A stretch of 64,000 nt of DNA from assembly GCF_947499585.1 (NCBI RefSeq), contig NZ_CANMOO010000006.1, positions 50,783-114,782 of the forward strand, in the 5' to 3' direction. The DNA comes from an uncultured Allomuricauda sp. (GTDB taxonomy: Bacteria; Bacteroidota; Bacteroidia; Flavobacteriales; Flavobacteriaceae). Below are positions 27,601 to 35,887 of this stretch, one piece after another. The position numbers and the translations under genes are program-made. Numbering within the stretch: the first letter of the stretch is position 1; every line of letters starts with the position of its first letter. Under the pieces are notes generated by a model. The model saw only the letters and a program-made list of their open reading frames with translations. It did no database searches and had not been told where the DNA came from.

Positions 27601-27854
27601 CCAATAACCACTTCTTTATCAACGTAGCCTAAAAAACTGAAGACCAGTATCGCCTCATTATTTGGGACTTCAATGGAATATTTACCATCAAAATCTGAGA
27701 TGGCACCCTTAGTGGTACCTTTTATAACAATGCTTGCACCGGGCAAGGTGTCAAAATCATCTGATATAGTGCCAGAAACTGTTTTTTGTGCATATATACC
27801 GGCTGATAGTAATATCAGTACAAATGGAGATAATTTTTTGATTAGCATAATCAT
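24624..27854 (-). CDS. SusC/RagA-family TonB-linked outer-membrane transporter
   Basis: 1076 residues. After a signal peptide ending at IYAQ (about 23) comes a carboxypeptidase-regulatory-like domain (24-105), the SusC signature LDEVVVNALG (about 101-110), a plug domain (about 117-245, with IQIRGANTISG, PLIILDGVPIS and a KGASAAAIWGSQAANGVLVI block) and a 22-strand-type barrel ending in the aromatic-terminated TYSLTLEIKY needed for outer-membrane insertion. It imports nutrients using TonB energy together with the SusD protein. Two in-frame ATGs (27854, 27848) are both possible starts. The M14 peptidase gene lies 79 bp upstream on the same strand. Confidence 0.95.
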   Translation of the reverse strand: MIMLIKKLSPFVLILLSAGIYAQKTVSGTISDDFDTLPGASIVIKGTTKGAISDFDGKYSIEVPNNEAILVFSFLGYVDKEVVIGDKILLNIKLEEDAQVLDEVVVNALGIEVDKKTLGTTVSRVKAEDLATSGEVNIINALQAKASGVRVARSNGDPGAGATIQIRGANTISGSTQPLIILDGVPISNDNLNGSRNPDSGTSQQSRLNDINEDDIESIDILKGASAAAIWGSQAANGVLVITTKRGRNTGKLNISYKTSVYVDKIANLHPLQTTYGQGNDGVYGNDLENNASWGDRISSRPNAQDEFYTKEEEGFFTDQRGQEWLLIKSKNSRQTFIKSNMDKVFQEAFSQRHNLSINNANENGRYRFSLAVLDQQGVIRESDYKRINLGFSGKYVFNDKLSVRSKVRYTNTKSIRIQQNSNTAGLLLGLLRGAPDFDISGYSGTYTDEDGIQNLNRHRSYRNSIGASTNPGYNNPLWTLYRQKSPNIVDRLITSADFDYKYNKWLRFKLRGSYDAYFDERRYFFPVHTAGRGTGRFNLDNINNKILNFDFIARTKTLKINKSINGNLLVGYNFNDRNRKSVYNEGANFLVDTDAQVFSNSTEIETPRHFITQRRKFRIYYTAGIAIKKQLFLNTSGAMERASTINGAFFYPSVDASWLFTNLKALENSLLLTSGKLRLGVGQVGVEPRAHRAQTTYETPTYSDYSDPLQLEDFGGGYRFNNNLGNSNLKPEIKTEYEAGLDLKFFDNRLSLNGTYYYNTVKDILISLPKSPSTGADNLYANGASLENRGIELDFNYDLIKNNKGLKASLYGNFNNNRNKVLSILGSNSIALTNNSISSRAIVGYPMGTLWGSKAMRNADGSFDLDENGFPQLAPEQGVLGDPNPEWRGGLGLRIKYRSFSFNTLFEHSQGGVFAERTRFILRNFGTHKDVGRTVVPTTELLDRAGNLYPIGIPVRGNIRDFGGGPVLLNESYYTTIGGGFGSSVINEFAINQDATWTRLSELSFGYALNSERFRQKTKLASISFTLTGRNLYLWTDILGVDPQTNQTGVDNGFGIDYFTNPASKTYSLTLEIKY

Positions 27855-27933
27855 AGAGTAGGTTTTGGTTAGATTTAGGGGTCATGGGTTTGTTTGATTT
27901 AGTGGGAATTGTTATTAGGTAAATACAGATTAT

Positions 27934-29208
27934 TTATTCTATTCGCTCCATTAAAATCCGCATCATTTCTTTAGCAGAAACTTTTCCTACGAGTTCTATT
28001 TGCTCTCTTGGCGTAGCATCTCCAATTTCATAAGTAATACCTACGGCATTATGGCCGTAAAGAAACCAGCCTTTGGAGTTTGGTGTCCTGCTGTCACTAC
28101 TTTTCTCATTAACAATATAACCCGGTATATTGTTCTCCAAAGCATTGAACCAATTCGGGATAAAATTTGGCATTGTCGTTTTTGTTCTCGTTTTGTTTGT
28201 ATAAAACACATCTTTATATGTGGAGTGAAAATCCAATCCCAGCGTAATTTCACCACCACTTTCGTTATGGGCGTTGGTTATAAAAGTTGCCACATTTCTG
28301 ATTTCTGGTTGATTATATGTAGACCAGTCTCTGTTAAGGTCAATGCCCCCGCCATTATGTCTCCAGTTCCCCAAATCGACCCCATCCGGATTTACTATGG
28401 GGAATGCCAATACTCTATAGTTCTCCAAAAAAACATCAGATAGTTCCGATCCGTTCAGTACCGTCTCCAAAAAGAACTGGTATGCAAAAAAACCTGTAAC
28501 TTCTGGTGGATGTTGGCGTGTCATTAAAACTACTATTGGTTTTTTATGCTTTGTGCCTTTGTAGATGTCCAGAACAGGGATGTCCCTAAAAAATTTAGAT
28601 TTCCCTGCTGATAATAACCTTACATATTCTTCCTTTCCAGCTATCAGTGAGTTAATCCATTTTTCTGTATCTGTTGATGTCGATAATTCTTGGGCAGATA
28701 TCAAAATTGGTGTTTTGTCTATACCCAATCTTATTGTTGCTCCATTTCCCTCTTTTACGATATCTTCATTTTTTAGTTGCTCCCAACCACGGTCTACCCT
28801 TTTTATCTTTGGTACGTACCTATGCTTATATTTGGATGGATACTCAAACTTGAGGTAAATTTCTTTTTTGTCCTTTGACCATATCAAAAAGGAGTAATAC
28901 GCACTATTGTTAATGGGTTCATTTTCAGGATTGATTGATATAGAAACGGTGCTGTCATTCAGTTTTTCAAAAGCATTTAGGCGTGCTCCATGAAATTCGT
29001 TACTGGCATAAACGCCAATGTCGCTTAGCTTAAATATTTGTTTGTTTTGAAAGGAAATAGTTCTTGAGGCCGTATTTACACCCTTTGGAAAATACACTTC
29101 CTTCAATGCTGATTGTGCAATTATTTCTGAAGGATTACAAGAAGTTAGAGAATAGAGGAAGAGTAAAAAGAATATTTTTTTAATGTAATGAATGACTGGG
29201 AAATTCAT
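27934..29208 (-). CDS. M14-family zinc carboxypeptidase lipoprotein
   Basis: 424 residues with a lipoprotein signal (lipobox LTSC, C24). The C-terminal half is an M14 carboxypeptidase domain: zinc ligands in RQHPPEVTG (H233, E236) and DFHSTYKD (H328), substrate-carboxylate contacts N292/R293 in IDLNRDW, and the catalytic Glu E394 in TYEIGDATP. The ~190-residue N-terminal part is a beta-rich domain of the kind often found before M14 domains. It should trim peptides or muropeptides at the cell surface or in the periplasm. It is the first gene of an operon with susC and susD, pointing to a peptide-uptake locus. Confidence 0.9.
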   Translation of the reverse strand: MNFPVIHYIKKIFFLLFLYSLTSCNPSEIIAQSALKEVYFPKGVNTASRTISFQNKQIFKLSDIGVYASNEFHGARLNAFEKLNDSTVSISINPENEPINNSAYYSFLIWSKDKKEIYLKFEYPSKYKHRYVPKIKRVDRGWEQLKNEDIVKEGNGATIRLGIDKTPILISAQELSTSTDTEKWINSLIAGKEEYVRLLSAGKSKFFRDIPVLDIYKGTKHKKPIVVLMTRQHPPEVTGFFAYQFFLETVLNGSELSDVFLENYRVLAFPIVNPDGVDLGNWRHNGGGIDLNRDWSTYNQPEIRNVATFITNAHNESGGEITLGLDFHSTYKDVFYTNKTRTKTTMPNFIPNWFNALENNIPGYIVNEKSSDSRTPNSKGWFLYGHNAVGITYEIGDATPREQIELVGKVSAKEMMRILMERIE

Positions 29209-29496
29209 TGCTCCGCTTTAATTACTATTTCATTTTGGGTTGAAACAATATGCTACTGTATAGCACACTTTTTAAAGCTGAACATTAATTGCATCTCATT
29301 AGAAAAGAGATTGTAGTGAAGAAATGCAACAATATTTGTATGAGGAAGGACCAAACTACAAAAAAAATATTTCTCTTGGAAATTTCATTCACAACGGCTA
29401 CTTTTCAAATTGTGAATGATGATTTTGAATTGATTTGTTGAAGAAGACCCCACTTTTACACAATATTAATTTGGTATCATAAACTTTGCCCAAATC

Positions 29497-30783
29497 ATGC
29501 GAGAAAACCTACTTCATTTTATTTGGAAGCATAATAAGCTCCAAAGAAAACAACTTGTTACCTCTACCCATCTATCCGTAAAAATCGAGAATTCTGGAAC
29601 TCTGAACCGGTTTTCTGGTCCTGATTTTTTCAATGCCGTGGTTGAGATTGATGGACAAAGATGGGCTGGCAACATAGAGATACATCTTAAATCATCTGAT
29701 TGGTATGCACATCATCACGAGACCGATTCAAACTACAACAATGTAATACTTCATGTGGTTTGGGAAGATGACGTGGAGATTTTTAGAAAAGATGGCTCCA
29801 AAATTCCAACATTGGAATTAAAAGATTATGTTCCTTTAGAGCTTCTAAATAGCTATCAAAATCTATTTAATAACCCTAAATCATCCTTTATTAATTGCGA
29901 AAAGGATTTTAAGACGGTTGATGATTTTTTACTTGAAAATTGGCTGGACCGACTTTATATTGAGCGTTTGGAACAAAAGTCTAGTTTAATCTTTGAGCTT
30001 CTCAAGACATCAAAGAATGATTGGGAGAGTGTTCTTTTTGCTCTGTTGATGAAGAATTTTGGTTCTAAAGTAAATGGTGCTTTCTTTTTGGAAAGAGCAA
30101 AACTACTTAGTTTTCCAATTGTCCGTAAAACAAGAAATTCTTTAAATCAATTAGAAAGTCTGTTGTTTGGTTATTTTGGATTATTAGAAAATGAGGATTG
30201 CAGGGATGTATACTATCTACAATTAAAAAAGGAATACAAGTATCTTTCCAAAAAGTTTCAATTATCACCTGCTATTGGAAAACCTGAATTCTTTGGTTTA
30301 CGACCGTCAAATTTTCCTACGGTTCGCTTATCACAATTGGCCAATTTATACGGAAGGCACGAAAATTTGTTTGCAGCATTAATGGAAATGGACAAGCTTG
30401 AAGATATTTATGCAATTTTTGAAACAGAGGCAAGTTCTTATTGGGACAATCATTTTACTTTTGGAAAAGTTTCCAAAAAAAGTAAAAAGAAACTTTCCAA
30501 TAGTTTTATAGATTTGTTGATAATCAATACTATTATTCCCATTAAGTTTTGTTACGCTAAACATTTGGGAAAGGATTGGAACGAAGATTTAATTTCGTTG
30601 ATTTCACAAATAAAAAAAGAGGAAAATTCGATAGTCACTGGTTTTAAAAACCTAGGCTCCAAAACTAAAAATGCCTTGCAAAGCCAAGCTAAAATTCAGC
30701 TATACAACAACTATTGTTCAAAAAATAAATGCTTACAGTGTAGTTTGGGAGGGTATTTATTGAACAGAAATACATATTTTTAA
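29497..30783 (+). CDS. DUF2851-family protein
   Basis: 428 residues, recognised as DUF2851 by the start MRENLLHFIWKHNKLQ, the RFSGPDFFNAVVEIDGQRWAG-type segment (about 39-59) and IEIHLKSSDWYAHHH (about 61-75). The Asp/Glu/Lys arrangement in FNAVVEID...GNIEIHLKSSDW resembles a PD-(D/E)XK nuclease core, but this is only a visual impression. A cysteine-rich tail (NNYCSKNKCLQC) could bind a metal. Function unknown. It is the first gene of a tight operon with a PspC-domain protein and a potassium channel (2-bp gaps). The upstream 288-bp divergent region from the M14 gene shows no clear promoter. Confidence 0.85.
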   Translation: MRENLLHFIWKHNKLQRKQLVTSTHLSVKIENSGTLNRFSGPDFFNAVVEIDGQRWAGNIEIHLKSSDWYAHHHETDSNYNNVILHVVWEDDVEIFRKDGSKIPTLELKDYVPLELLNSYQNLFNNPKSSFINCEKDFKTVDDFLLENWLDRLYIERLEQKSSLIFELLKTSKNDWESVLFALLMKNFGSKVNGAFFLERAKLLSFPIVRKTRNSLNQLESLLFGYFGLLENEDCRDVYYLQLKKEYKYLSKKFQLSPAIGKPEFFGLRPSNFPTVRLSQLANLYGRHENLFAALMEMDKLEDIYAIFETEASSYWDNHFTFGKVSKKSKKKLSNSFIDLLIINTIIPIKFCYAKHLGKDWNEDLISLISQIKKEENSIVTGFKNLGSKTKNALQSQAKIQLYNNYCSKNKCLQCSLGGYLLNRNTYF

Positions 30784-30785
30784 AT

Positions 30786-31013
30786 ATGAGTTTGTTTTAC
30801 AATACACTCTATTACTTTCAAAAAAGGGGCTTTGAGGTCTGTAGGCGCATTGCTGAACGTTTGGGAATTAGAGCCAGAGTAGTGCGAACTACCTTCATAT
30901 ATTTAACGTTTGCAACTTTGGGCTTTGGTTTTGCCCTTTACCTTTTTATGGCATTTTGGTTACGAATCAAAGATTTAGTATACACTAAGAGAACCTCAGT
31001 ATTTGACCTCTAA
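30786..31013 (+). CDS. Small PspC-domain membrane protein
   Basis: 75 residues with one PspC domain: a short amphipathic region (FEVCRRIAERLGIRARVVR), then a transmembrane segment (TFIYLTFATLGFGFALYLFMAFWL). In other bacteria PspC takes part in the envelope stress response, but no PspA/B/F homologue is present here. It sits between the DUF2851 and channel genes, 2 bp from each, so the three are translated from one mRNA. An envelope or ion-stress role is an inference from domain and neighbour only. Confidence 0.87.
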   Translation: MSLFYNTLYYFQKRGFEVCRRIAERLGIRARVVRTTFIYLTFATLGFGFALYLFMAFWLRIKDLVYTKRTSVFDL

Positions 31014-31015
31014 CT

Positions 31016-32023
31016 ATGATAAGATTATTACGTTCTAAAATAGTATGGGCATTTTCTTTGATGTTGTTTGTATTACTGTTTGGAGTAGTAGGATATAAGT
31101 TCATTTCAGACTTTACCTGGGTAGAGGCCATTTACATGACCATTATTACGGTGACCACAGTCGGTTTTTCTGAGGTAAGGCCTCTAGATCCAGATGCAAA
31201 GATTTTTACTGTATTTTTAATCGTAACAAGTGTTTTCATTTTTGGTTTTGCCTTATCGGTAATTACGGAATATTTATTAGGAAGAAATTCGCTTCAGATA
31301 TTAAAAAAGAAAAAAGTGAAAAAGAAAATAGATAATTTATCCAATCATGTTGTTGTTTGCGGATATGGAAGAAATGGAATGCAAGCTGCGGAAAGACTAA
31401 AAGAGTACAAGATGCCTTTTGTCGTAATTGAAAGGGACAAGGAAGTGGTAGAACACCATGAGGATGATGCTCTTTTTGTAGAAGGGGACGCCAATGAAGA
31501 TGAGATTCTTTATGCCGCGGGAATCGAACGGGCACAATACCTTATTACTGCTTTGCCAGATGACGCTACAAACCTGTTCATTGTGCTTTCCGCCCGTCAA
31601 TTAAACAAGAATCTTTTTATAATTAGCAGGGCATCACAAATTACCTCGCAGGCAAAATTGCGGTTGGCAGGTGCCAACAAGGTGATTATGCCAGATAAAA
31701 TAGGAGGAGACCATATGGCCTCACTGGTTGTAATGCCAGATTTGATAACTTTTATGGACAAACTCTCCATGGAGGGTGAACATACCACAAATTTAGAGGA
31801 AGTGGAAATTGAGGACTTTACCGATCAAATAGACTGTAATTCGCTACGTGATTTAGATTTACGCAGGAAAACTGGTTGTACGATAATAGGTTATATTGAA
31901 CCGGACGGGAATTATATTATTAACCCAGAGGCGGATTTAGTGTTACAACCCAAAGGTAAAGTCATAGTTTTGGGAAGACCAGAGCAAATTAGAAAGCTTA
32001 ATGAAATGTTTCAGATAGGATAG
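31016..32023 (+). CDS. Two-TM potassium channel with RCK/TrkA-N domain
   Basis: 335 residues. Two transmembrane helices (about 9-30 and 63-85) flank a pore loop with the selectivity filter TTVGFSE (48-54; TVGF instead of the commoner TVGYG). A TrkA-N (RCK) Rossmann domain follows, with the nucleotide loop VVVCGYGRNGMQ (112-123) and the acidic end VIERD, and a TrkA-C domain forms the end. Four subunits should form a K+ channel gated by nucleotide or ion binding in the cytosol. It is the last gene of the DUF2851-PspC operon. Confidence 0.92.
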   Translation: MIRLLRSKIVWAFSLMLFVLLFGVVGYKFISDFTWVEAIYMTIITVTTVGFSEVRPLDPDAKIFTVFLIVTSVFIFGFALSVITEYLLGRNSLQILKKKKVKKKIDNLSNHVVVCGYGRNGMQAAERLKEYKMPFVVIERDKEVVEHHEDDALFVEGDANEDEILYAAGIERAQYLITALPDDATNLFIVLSARQLNKNLFIISRASQITSQAKLRLAGANKVIMPDKIGGDHMASLVVMPDLITFMDKLSMEGEHTTNLEEVEIEDFTDQIDCNSLRDLDLRRKTGCTIIGYIEPDGNYIINPEADLVLQPKGKVIVLGRPEQIRKLNEMFQIG

Positions 32024-32109
32024 TTTAACAACCTTTAAATTTGATTCCGTTGAATTTTTTTAGGATATTGCCCCTTTTACATCAAATTAACATAACCAAA
32101 TAACATATT

Positions 32110-33717
32110 ATGAAGTATAGACTTCTTGCGATTATCTCAATGTTGATTCCAGTATTTTCCTTTGCACAAGAAACAGCAGAAATTGGCTTAGATAAAAGAA
32201 TAGATCAAGCATTTGCTCCCGTTTCTGACTTCTTCAATACTGTAATTTTCTTTGAAATTATGGGGACGCCATTTGTATTGATTCTATTGGTAGGTAGTGC
32301 TTTGTTTTTTACACTTTATTTTGGATTCCCAAATGTTAGACATTTTTGGACAGCTATAAATGTGGTTCGAGGTAAATATGATGAATTGGAAGGTGAAGAA
32401 GGTCATGGAGTTGAAAAAGCAGAGGTCAATATAGTAGATGGAGATTTACCGGATACAATTAGAGATGAGAGTCATGAAGGGGAAGTAAGTCATTTTCAAG
32501 CACTGGCTACTGCGGTTTCCGGTACTGTAGGAAATGGAAATATTGCAGGTGTTGCCTTAGCAATTGCCTTAGGGGGTCCTGGAGCTACTTTTTGGATGAT
32601 TATCTGTGGTTTGTTGGGAATGTCAACAAAGTTTGTGGAATGTACTTTAGGAGTTCAATATAGAGATGTTGGACCAGATGGTACCGTATATGGTGGCCCC
32701 ATGTACTATATAAGTAAAGGACTTAAAGAGCGTGGATTTAAAACACTTGGTAAATTTGCCGCTGTTTTGTTTGCAATATTTTGTATCGGAGGATCTTTTG
32801 GTGGTGGAAATGCTGCACAATCCAATCAGGCTACTATTGTTGTAAAGGAATTAATGGGATTGGAAAGTACCAGTGCTGGAGCTGTAATAGGGTTGATTTT
32901 AGCAATCTTAGTAGGTGTTATTATAATAGGCGGAATTAAAAGGATAGCTTCAGTAACGGAGAAAGTTGTTCCGTTTATGGCAGTACTATACATATTAGCC
33001 TGTTTGTACATCATTTTTGGAAACTTTAGCTTAATTGATGATGCCATCTCTTTAATAATAACTGAGGCATTTAACCCTACTGCAATAGGTGTAGGAAGTG
33101 TAATAGGAGTGCTATTAGTTGGATTTAGACGTGCTGCTTTTTCAAACGAAGCCGGTGCAGGTTCTGCTTCTATCGCCCACTCAGCAGTGAAGACCAAATA
33201 TTCAGCATCCGAAGGCTTGGTTGCCTTGTTGGAACCTTTTATTGATACCGTTGTAATTTGCACCATGACGGCTTTAGTAATAATAATTTTCAACTTTGGA
33301 GGTGTTTTTGACTATGGTGGTGATGGATCTGGTATCGTAATGATCGATGGTATGCCGTATGAAGGCGCAGGTATCACTTCTAAAGCATTTGCAGAATATA
33401 TACCATATTCCAATGTCTTTTTGACCATTGCTGTGGTTCTATTTGCAGTGTCAACTATGATTTCATGGTCTTATTATGGTCTTCAATCTTGGAAATTTCT
33501 TTTTGGAAGAGGTAAAAAAATGGATTTGACCTATAAATTCCTTTTTTGCATTTTCGTTATCATAGGTGCTGCTGCTAGCATGGACTCTATCTGGGCTTTT
33601 TCAGATGCTATGATATTCGCCATGGTATTCCCAAATATGGTTGGATTGTACTTCTTGTTCCCAGTTGTGAAAAAACAACTTGCTCGCTACATGGAGGCAA
33701 TAAAAGCATCCAAATAA
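32110..33717 (+). CDS. Alanine/glycine:cation symporter (AGCS family)
   Basis: 535 residues of a sodium-coupled amino-acid symporter, with the family signatures ATAVSGTVGNGNIAGVALAI (about 137-156), GGPGATFWMI and the FSNEAGAGSASIAHS block (about 346-360). About ten transmembrane helices follow an N-terminal signal-like helix (MKYRLLAIISMLIPVFSFA) that is an extension relative to many AGCS proteins. There is an acidic insertion at about 90-130 (EGEEGHGVEKAEVN and DESHEG). The natural substrate is likely alanine or glycine. The gene stands after an 86-bp gap; a TAAATTTG (32036-32043) could be its -7 box. Its transcription probably ends at the hairpin inside the next gene. Confidence 0.92.
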   Translation: MKYRLLAIISMLIPVFSFAQETAEIGLDKRIDQAFAPVSDFFNTVIFFEIMGTPFVLILLVGSALFFTLYFGFPNVRHFWTAINVVRGKYDELEGEEGHGVEKAEVNIVDGDLPDTIRDESHEGEVSHFQALATAVSGTVGNGNIAGVALAIALGGPGATFWMIICGLLGMSTKFVECTLGVQYRDVGPDGTVYGGPMYYISKGLKERGFKTLGKFAAVLFAIFCIGGSFGGGNAAQSNQATIVVKELMGLESTSAGAVIGLILAILVGVIIIGGIKRIASVTEKVVPFMAVLYILACLYIIFGNFSLIDDAISLIITEAFNPTAIGVGSVIGVLLVGFRRAAFSNEAGAGSASIAHSAVKTKYSASEGLVALLEPFIDTVVICTMTALVIIIFNFGGVFDYGGDGSGIVMIDGMPYEGAGITSKAFAEYIPYSNVFLTIAVVLFAVSTMISWSYYGLQSWKFLFGRGKKMDLTYKFLFCIFVIIGAAASMDSIWAFSDAMIFAMVFPNMVGLYFLFPVVKKQLARYMEAIKASK

Positions 33718-33734
33718 AAATATCTTTTAAATAT

Positions 33735-34601
33735 ATGAAGTCCCACTTTAAGTTCAATAAACAAGAACGAAGTGGGATTTTCTTTTTGCTCCTTATTGTT
33801 ATAGTCTTACAAGGAGTATATTTTTATGTGAAGGTAAATCCCTCTAGCAAATCACCAAAGGTTGCAGTAAATGTGTTGGCTGAATCCAAATTGGATAGTC
33901 TTAAAACGCTAGCATTGCAAAAAAATTCAATAAGAATTTTTCCCTTCAACCCAAATTATATTACAGATTATAAAGGATATACTTTGGGCATGTCTCCTAA
34001 AGAGTTGGATAGGTTGTTTGTATTTAGAAAGCAGAAAAAATTTGTGAACTCTGCGGAAGATTTTAAAAAGGTCACCAAAGTTTCAGATTCACTTTTAAAT
34101 ACTATTTCGCCATACTTTGTTTTCCCTGAATGGACTCAAAAGAATAAACCAAGATATACTCGGAGTGATTCGAATATCATGTCCAAAGAAAAGAAAGTTG
34201 ACAAGGTCAAAGATTTAAATCTGGCTACTGCGGGAGATTTGAAAACTATTAGAGGAATAGGAGATAAACTTTCGGAACGTATTATAAAGTTTAGAGATAG
34301 ATTGGGAGGGTTTTTGGTTGATGAGCAATTGTATGATGTTTATGGATTAGAACCTAATGTGGTGCAACGAGTATTTAATGATTTTACTGTGATTAAACCG
34401 CCCAAAATATCAAAATTCAATATCAATACTTCAAGTGCCTCTGAAATCTCGGAACTAGTCTACATATCGTATACTATGGCCAACAAAATTGTAGCGTACA
34501 GGGAGCTTAACGGAAGAATTAATTCGTTTGACGAATTGACAACTATTGAAGGTTTTCCATCTAAAAAACTAGATAGAATAACGCTATATTTGTCGCTTTA
34601 A
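33735..34601 (+). CDS. Helix-hairpin-helix (ComEA-like) protein
   Basis: 288 residues: a single transmembrane helix (about 15-32, FFLLLIVIVLQGVYFYV) and an extracytoplasmic region with helix-hairpin-helix motifs. The clearest are LNLATAGDLKTIRGIGDKLS (about 158-177) and FNINTSSASEISELVYIS (about 233-250). The GIG hairpin in IRGIGDKL would bind the DNA backbone. ComEA relatives bind DNA outside the membrane in natural competence, but many Bacteroidota carry this gene without proof of that role. Codons 3-18 coincide with a terminator-like hairpin. It is followed after 11 bp by an acyl-CoA dehydrogenase. Confidence 0.87.
   Translation: MKSHFKFNKQERSGIFFLLLIVIVLQGVYFYVKVNPSSKSPKVAVNVLAESKLDSLKTLALQKNSIRIFPFNPNYITDYKGYTLGMSPKELDRLFVFRKQKKFVNSAEDFKKVTKVSDSLLNTISPYFVFPEWTQKNKPRYTRSDSNIMSKEKKVDKVKDLNLATAGDLKTIRGIGDKLSERIIKFRDRLGGFLVDEQLYDVYGLEPNVVQRVFNDFTVIKPPKISKFNINTSSASEISELVYISYTMANKIVAYRELNGRINSFDELTTIEGFPSKKLDRITLYLSL
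33741..33787 (+). terminator. Terminator-like hairpin inside the start of the HhH gene
   Basis: Arms TCCCACTT (33741-33748) and AAGTGGGA (33770-33777) with an inner GTTC/GAAC pair, followed by TTTTCTTTTT. It lies 23 bp after the AGCS symporter stop but within codons 3-18 of the next gene, so the stem encodes SHF... and ...RSGIF. A terminator for the symporter and a possible control point for the gene it overlaps. Confidence 0.65.
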
Positions 34602-34612
34602 TAAAAATAGCT

Positions 34613-35782
34613 ATGAACAGCATGTACTTCACAGAAGAACATCAACTTTTTAGAGAAAGTCTTAAAGATTTTTTACAAAAAGATGTAGTCCCACACATAG
34701 AAAAATGGGAAACAACGGGTACAATAGACCGCTTTATTTGGAAAAAATTTGGGGATATGGGCTACTTTGGCCTAGCAACACCTGAAACTGAAGAAGGACT
34801 GGGTCTCGACCTTTTCTATACGGTAATCTTACTTGAAGAACTGCAAAAGATAAATTCTGGAGGTTTTGCCGCAGCTATTTGGGCACATGTTTATTTGGCA
34901 ATGACCCATTTAAATAAAAATGGGAACGAGGCACAAAAGAAGGCGTATTTGATTCCTAGCGTACTTGGAGATAAAATAGGATGTCTAGGGGTAACCGAGC
35001 CTTTTGGAGGTAGCGATGTAGCCGGTATGCGAACCACTGCCACACGCAAAGGTGATTCCTACATAATAAATGGATCAAAGACCTTTATTACCAATGGGGT
35101 TTATGGTGATTACATTGTTTTAGCGGCAAAGACGGATGCAAAAGCAGGCAATAAAGGTATTAGCATCTTTATTGTTGATTTGGATAGTCCTGGCGTTTCT
35201 GCAAACAAGCTCAATAAGTTAGGTTGGAGAGCTTCTGATACTGCAGAACTTGCTTTTGACAATGTGGAAGTACCGGCCTCAAATTTAATGGGTGAAGAAG
35301 GAAAAGGATTTGGCTTTATTATGGAAGCTTTTTCATTGGAACGCCTGATTATGGGAATTAACGCCCATGCAAGAGCTGAGTGGGCATTGGATTATGCAAT
35401 TCAATATATGTCTGAACGTGAAACATTTGGTAAACCCATAAACCAATATCAAGCCTTACGCCATCGTTTTGTTGATCTGCATGCAGATATGGATTTGTGC
35501 AAGCAATACAACTATGCAGTAGTGTCCAATATGGATAAAGGAGAGTATGTGGTTCGTGAAGCCACTATATCTAAACTCAAGTCAACCCAGATGGCAGATG
35601 AGGTAATCTACAATTGCTTACAGTTTTTAGGAGGCTACGGATACATAGAGGATTACCCTATGGCTCGTTTGCTAAGAGATAGCAGGTTAGGCCCAATAGG
35701 AGGGGGAACTTCAGAAATCTTAAGAGAGATTGTGGCCAAGATCGTCATCGATAAGAAAGAATATCGACCGCCAAGTCAATAA
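34613..35782 (+). CDS. Acyl-CoA dehydrogenase
   Basis: 389 residues, oxidising an acyl-CoA to the trans-2-enoyl-CoA with FAD. FAD and substrate loops are evident: GVTEPFGGSDVAGM (about 126-139), FITNGVYGDY (158-167), FGKPINQYQALRHR (about 276-289), LQFLGGYGYIEDYP (about 340-353). The position that holds the catalytic Glu in medium-chain enzymes (YEGT) is Gly (IGGGTSE, about 366-372). As in long-chain and isovaleryl types, the base is probably E243 in FSLERLIMG. The ATG at 34613 is used; one 9 nt downstream is possible. It runs directly on from the HhH gene. Confidence 0.92.
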   Translation: MNSMYFTEEHQLFRESLKDFLQKDVVPHIEKWETTGTIDRFIWKKFGDMGYFGLATPETEEGLGLDLFYTVILLEELQKINSGGFAAAIWAHVYLAMTHLNKNGNEAQKKAYLIPSVLGDKIGCLGVTEPFGGSDVAGMRTTATRKGDSYIINGSKTFITNGVYGDYIVLAAKTDAKAGNKGISIFIVDLDSPGVSANKLNKLGWRASDTAELAFDNVEVPASNLMGEEGKGFGFIMEAFSLERLIMGINAHARAEWALDYAIQYMSERETFGKPINQYQALRHRFVDLHADMDLCKQYNYAVVSNMDKGEYVVREATISKLKSTQMADEVIYNCLQFLGGYGYIEDYPMARLLRDSRLGPIGGGTSEILREIVAKIVIDKKEYRPPSQ

Positions 35783-35829
35783 GAAAAAAAATATTTTGCA
35801 ATAATACTTTTATAGATAAATTTCATTTG

Positions 35830-35837
35830 TATATTTG
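35830..35837 (+). promoter_or_regulatory. rpsU promoter -7 box
   Basis: TATATTTG matches TAnnTTTG exactly; the -33 site at the expected spacing is poor (ACTTT). The expected transcript would begin near 35841 and carry a small CCCGT-TTAAT-ACGGG hairpin before the ribosome-binding site. Confidence 0.5.
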
Positions 35838-35872
35838 CACCCCCGTTTAATACGGGTTATCATTTTAAAGAG

Positions 35873-35879
35873 AGGAGGT
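35873..35879 (+). promoter_or_regulatory. Strong Shine-Dalgarno site of rpsU
   Basis: AGGAGGT lies 8 nt before the rpsU ATG at 35888, an ideal anti-Shine-Dalgarno match. The neighbouring ribosomal, tuf and rpo genes have AT-rich leaders without any such site, so this is exceptional in the window. Confidence 0.85.
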
Positions 35880-35887
35880 TGTAGCCA

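Noticed and set aside
28000..28443. + strand 147-codon frame inside the M14 gene
   Set aside because: Antisense to conserved catalytic motifs; no support.
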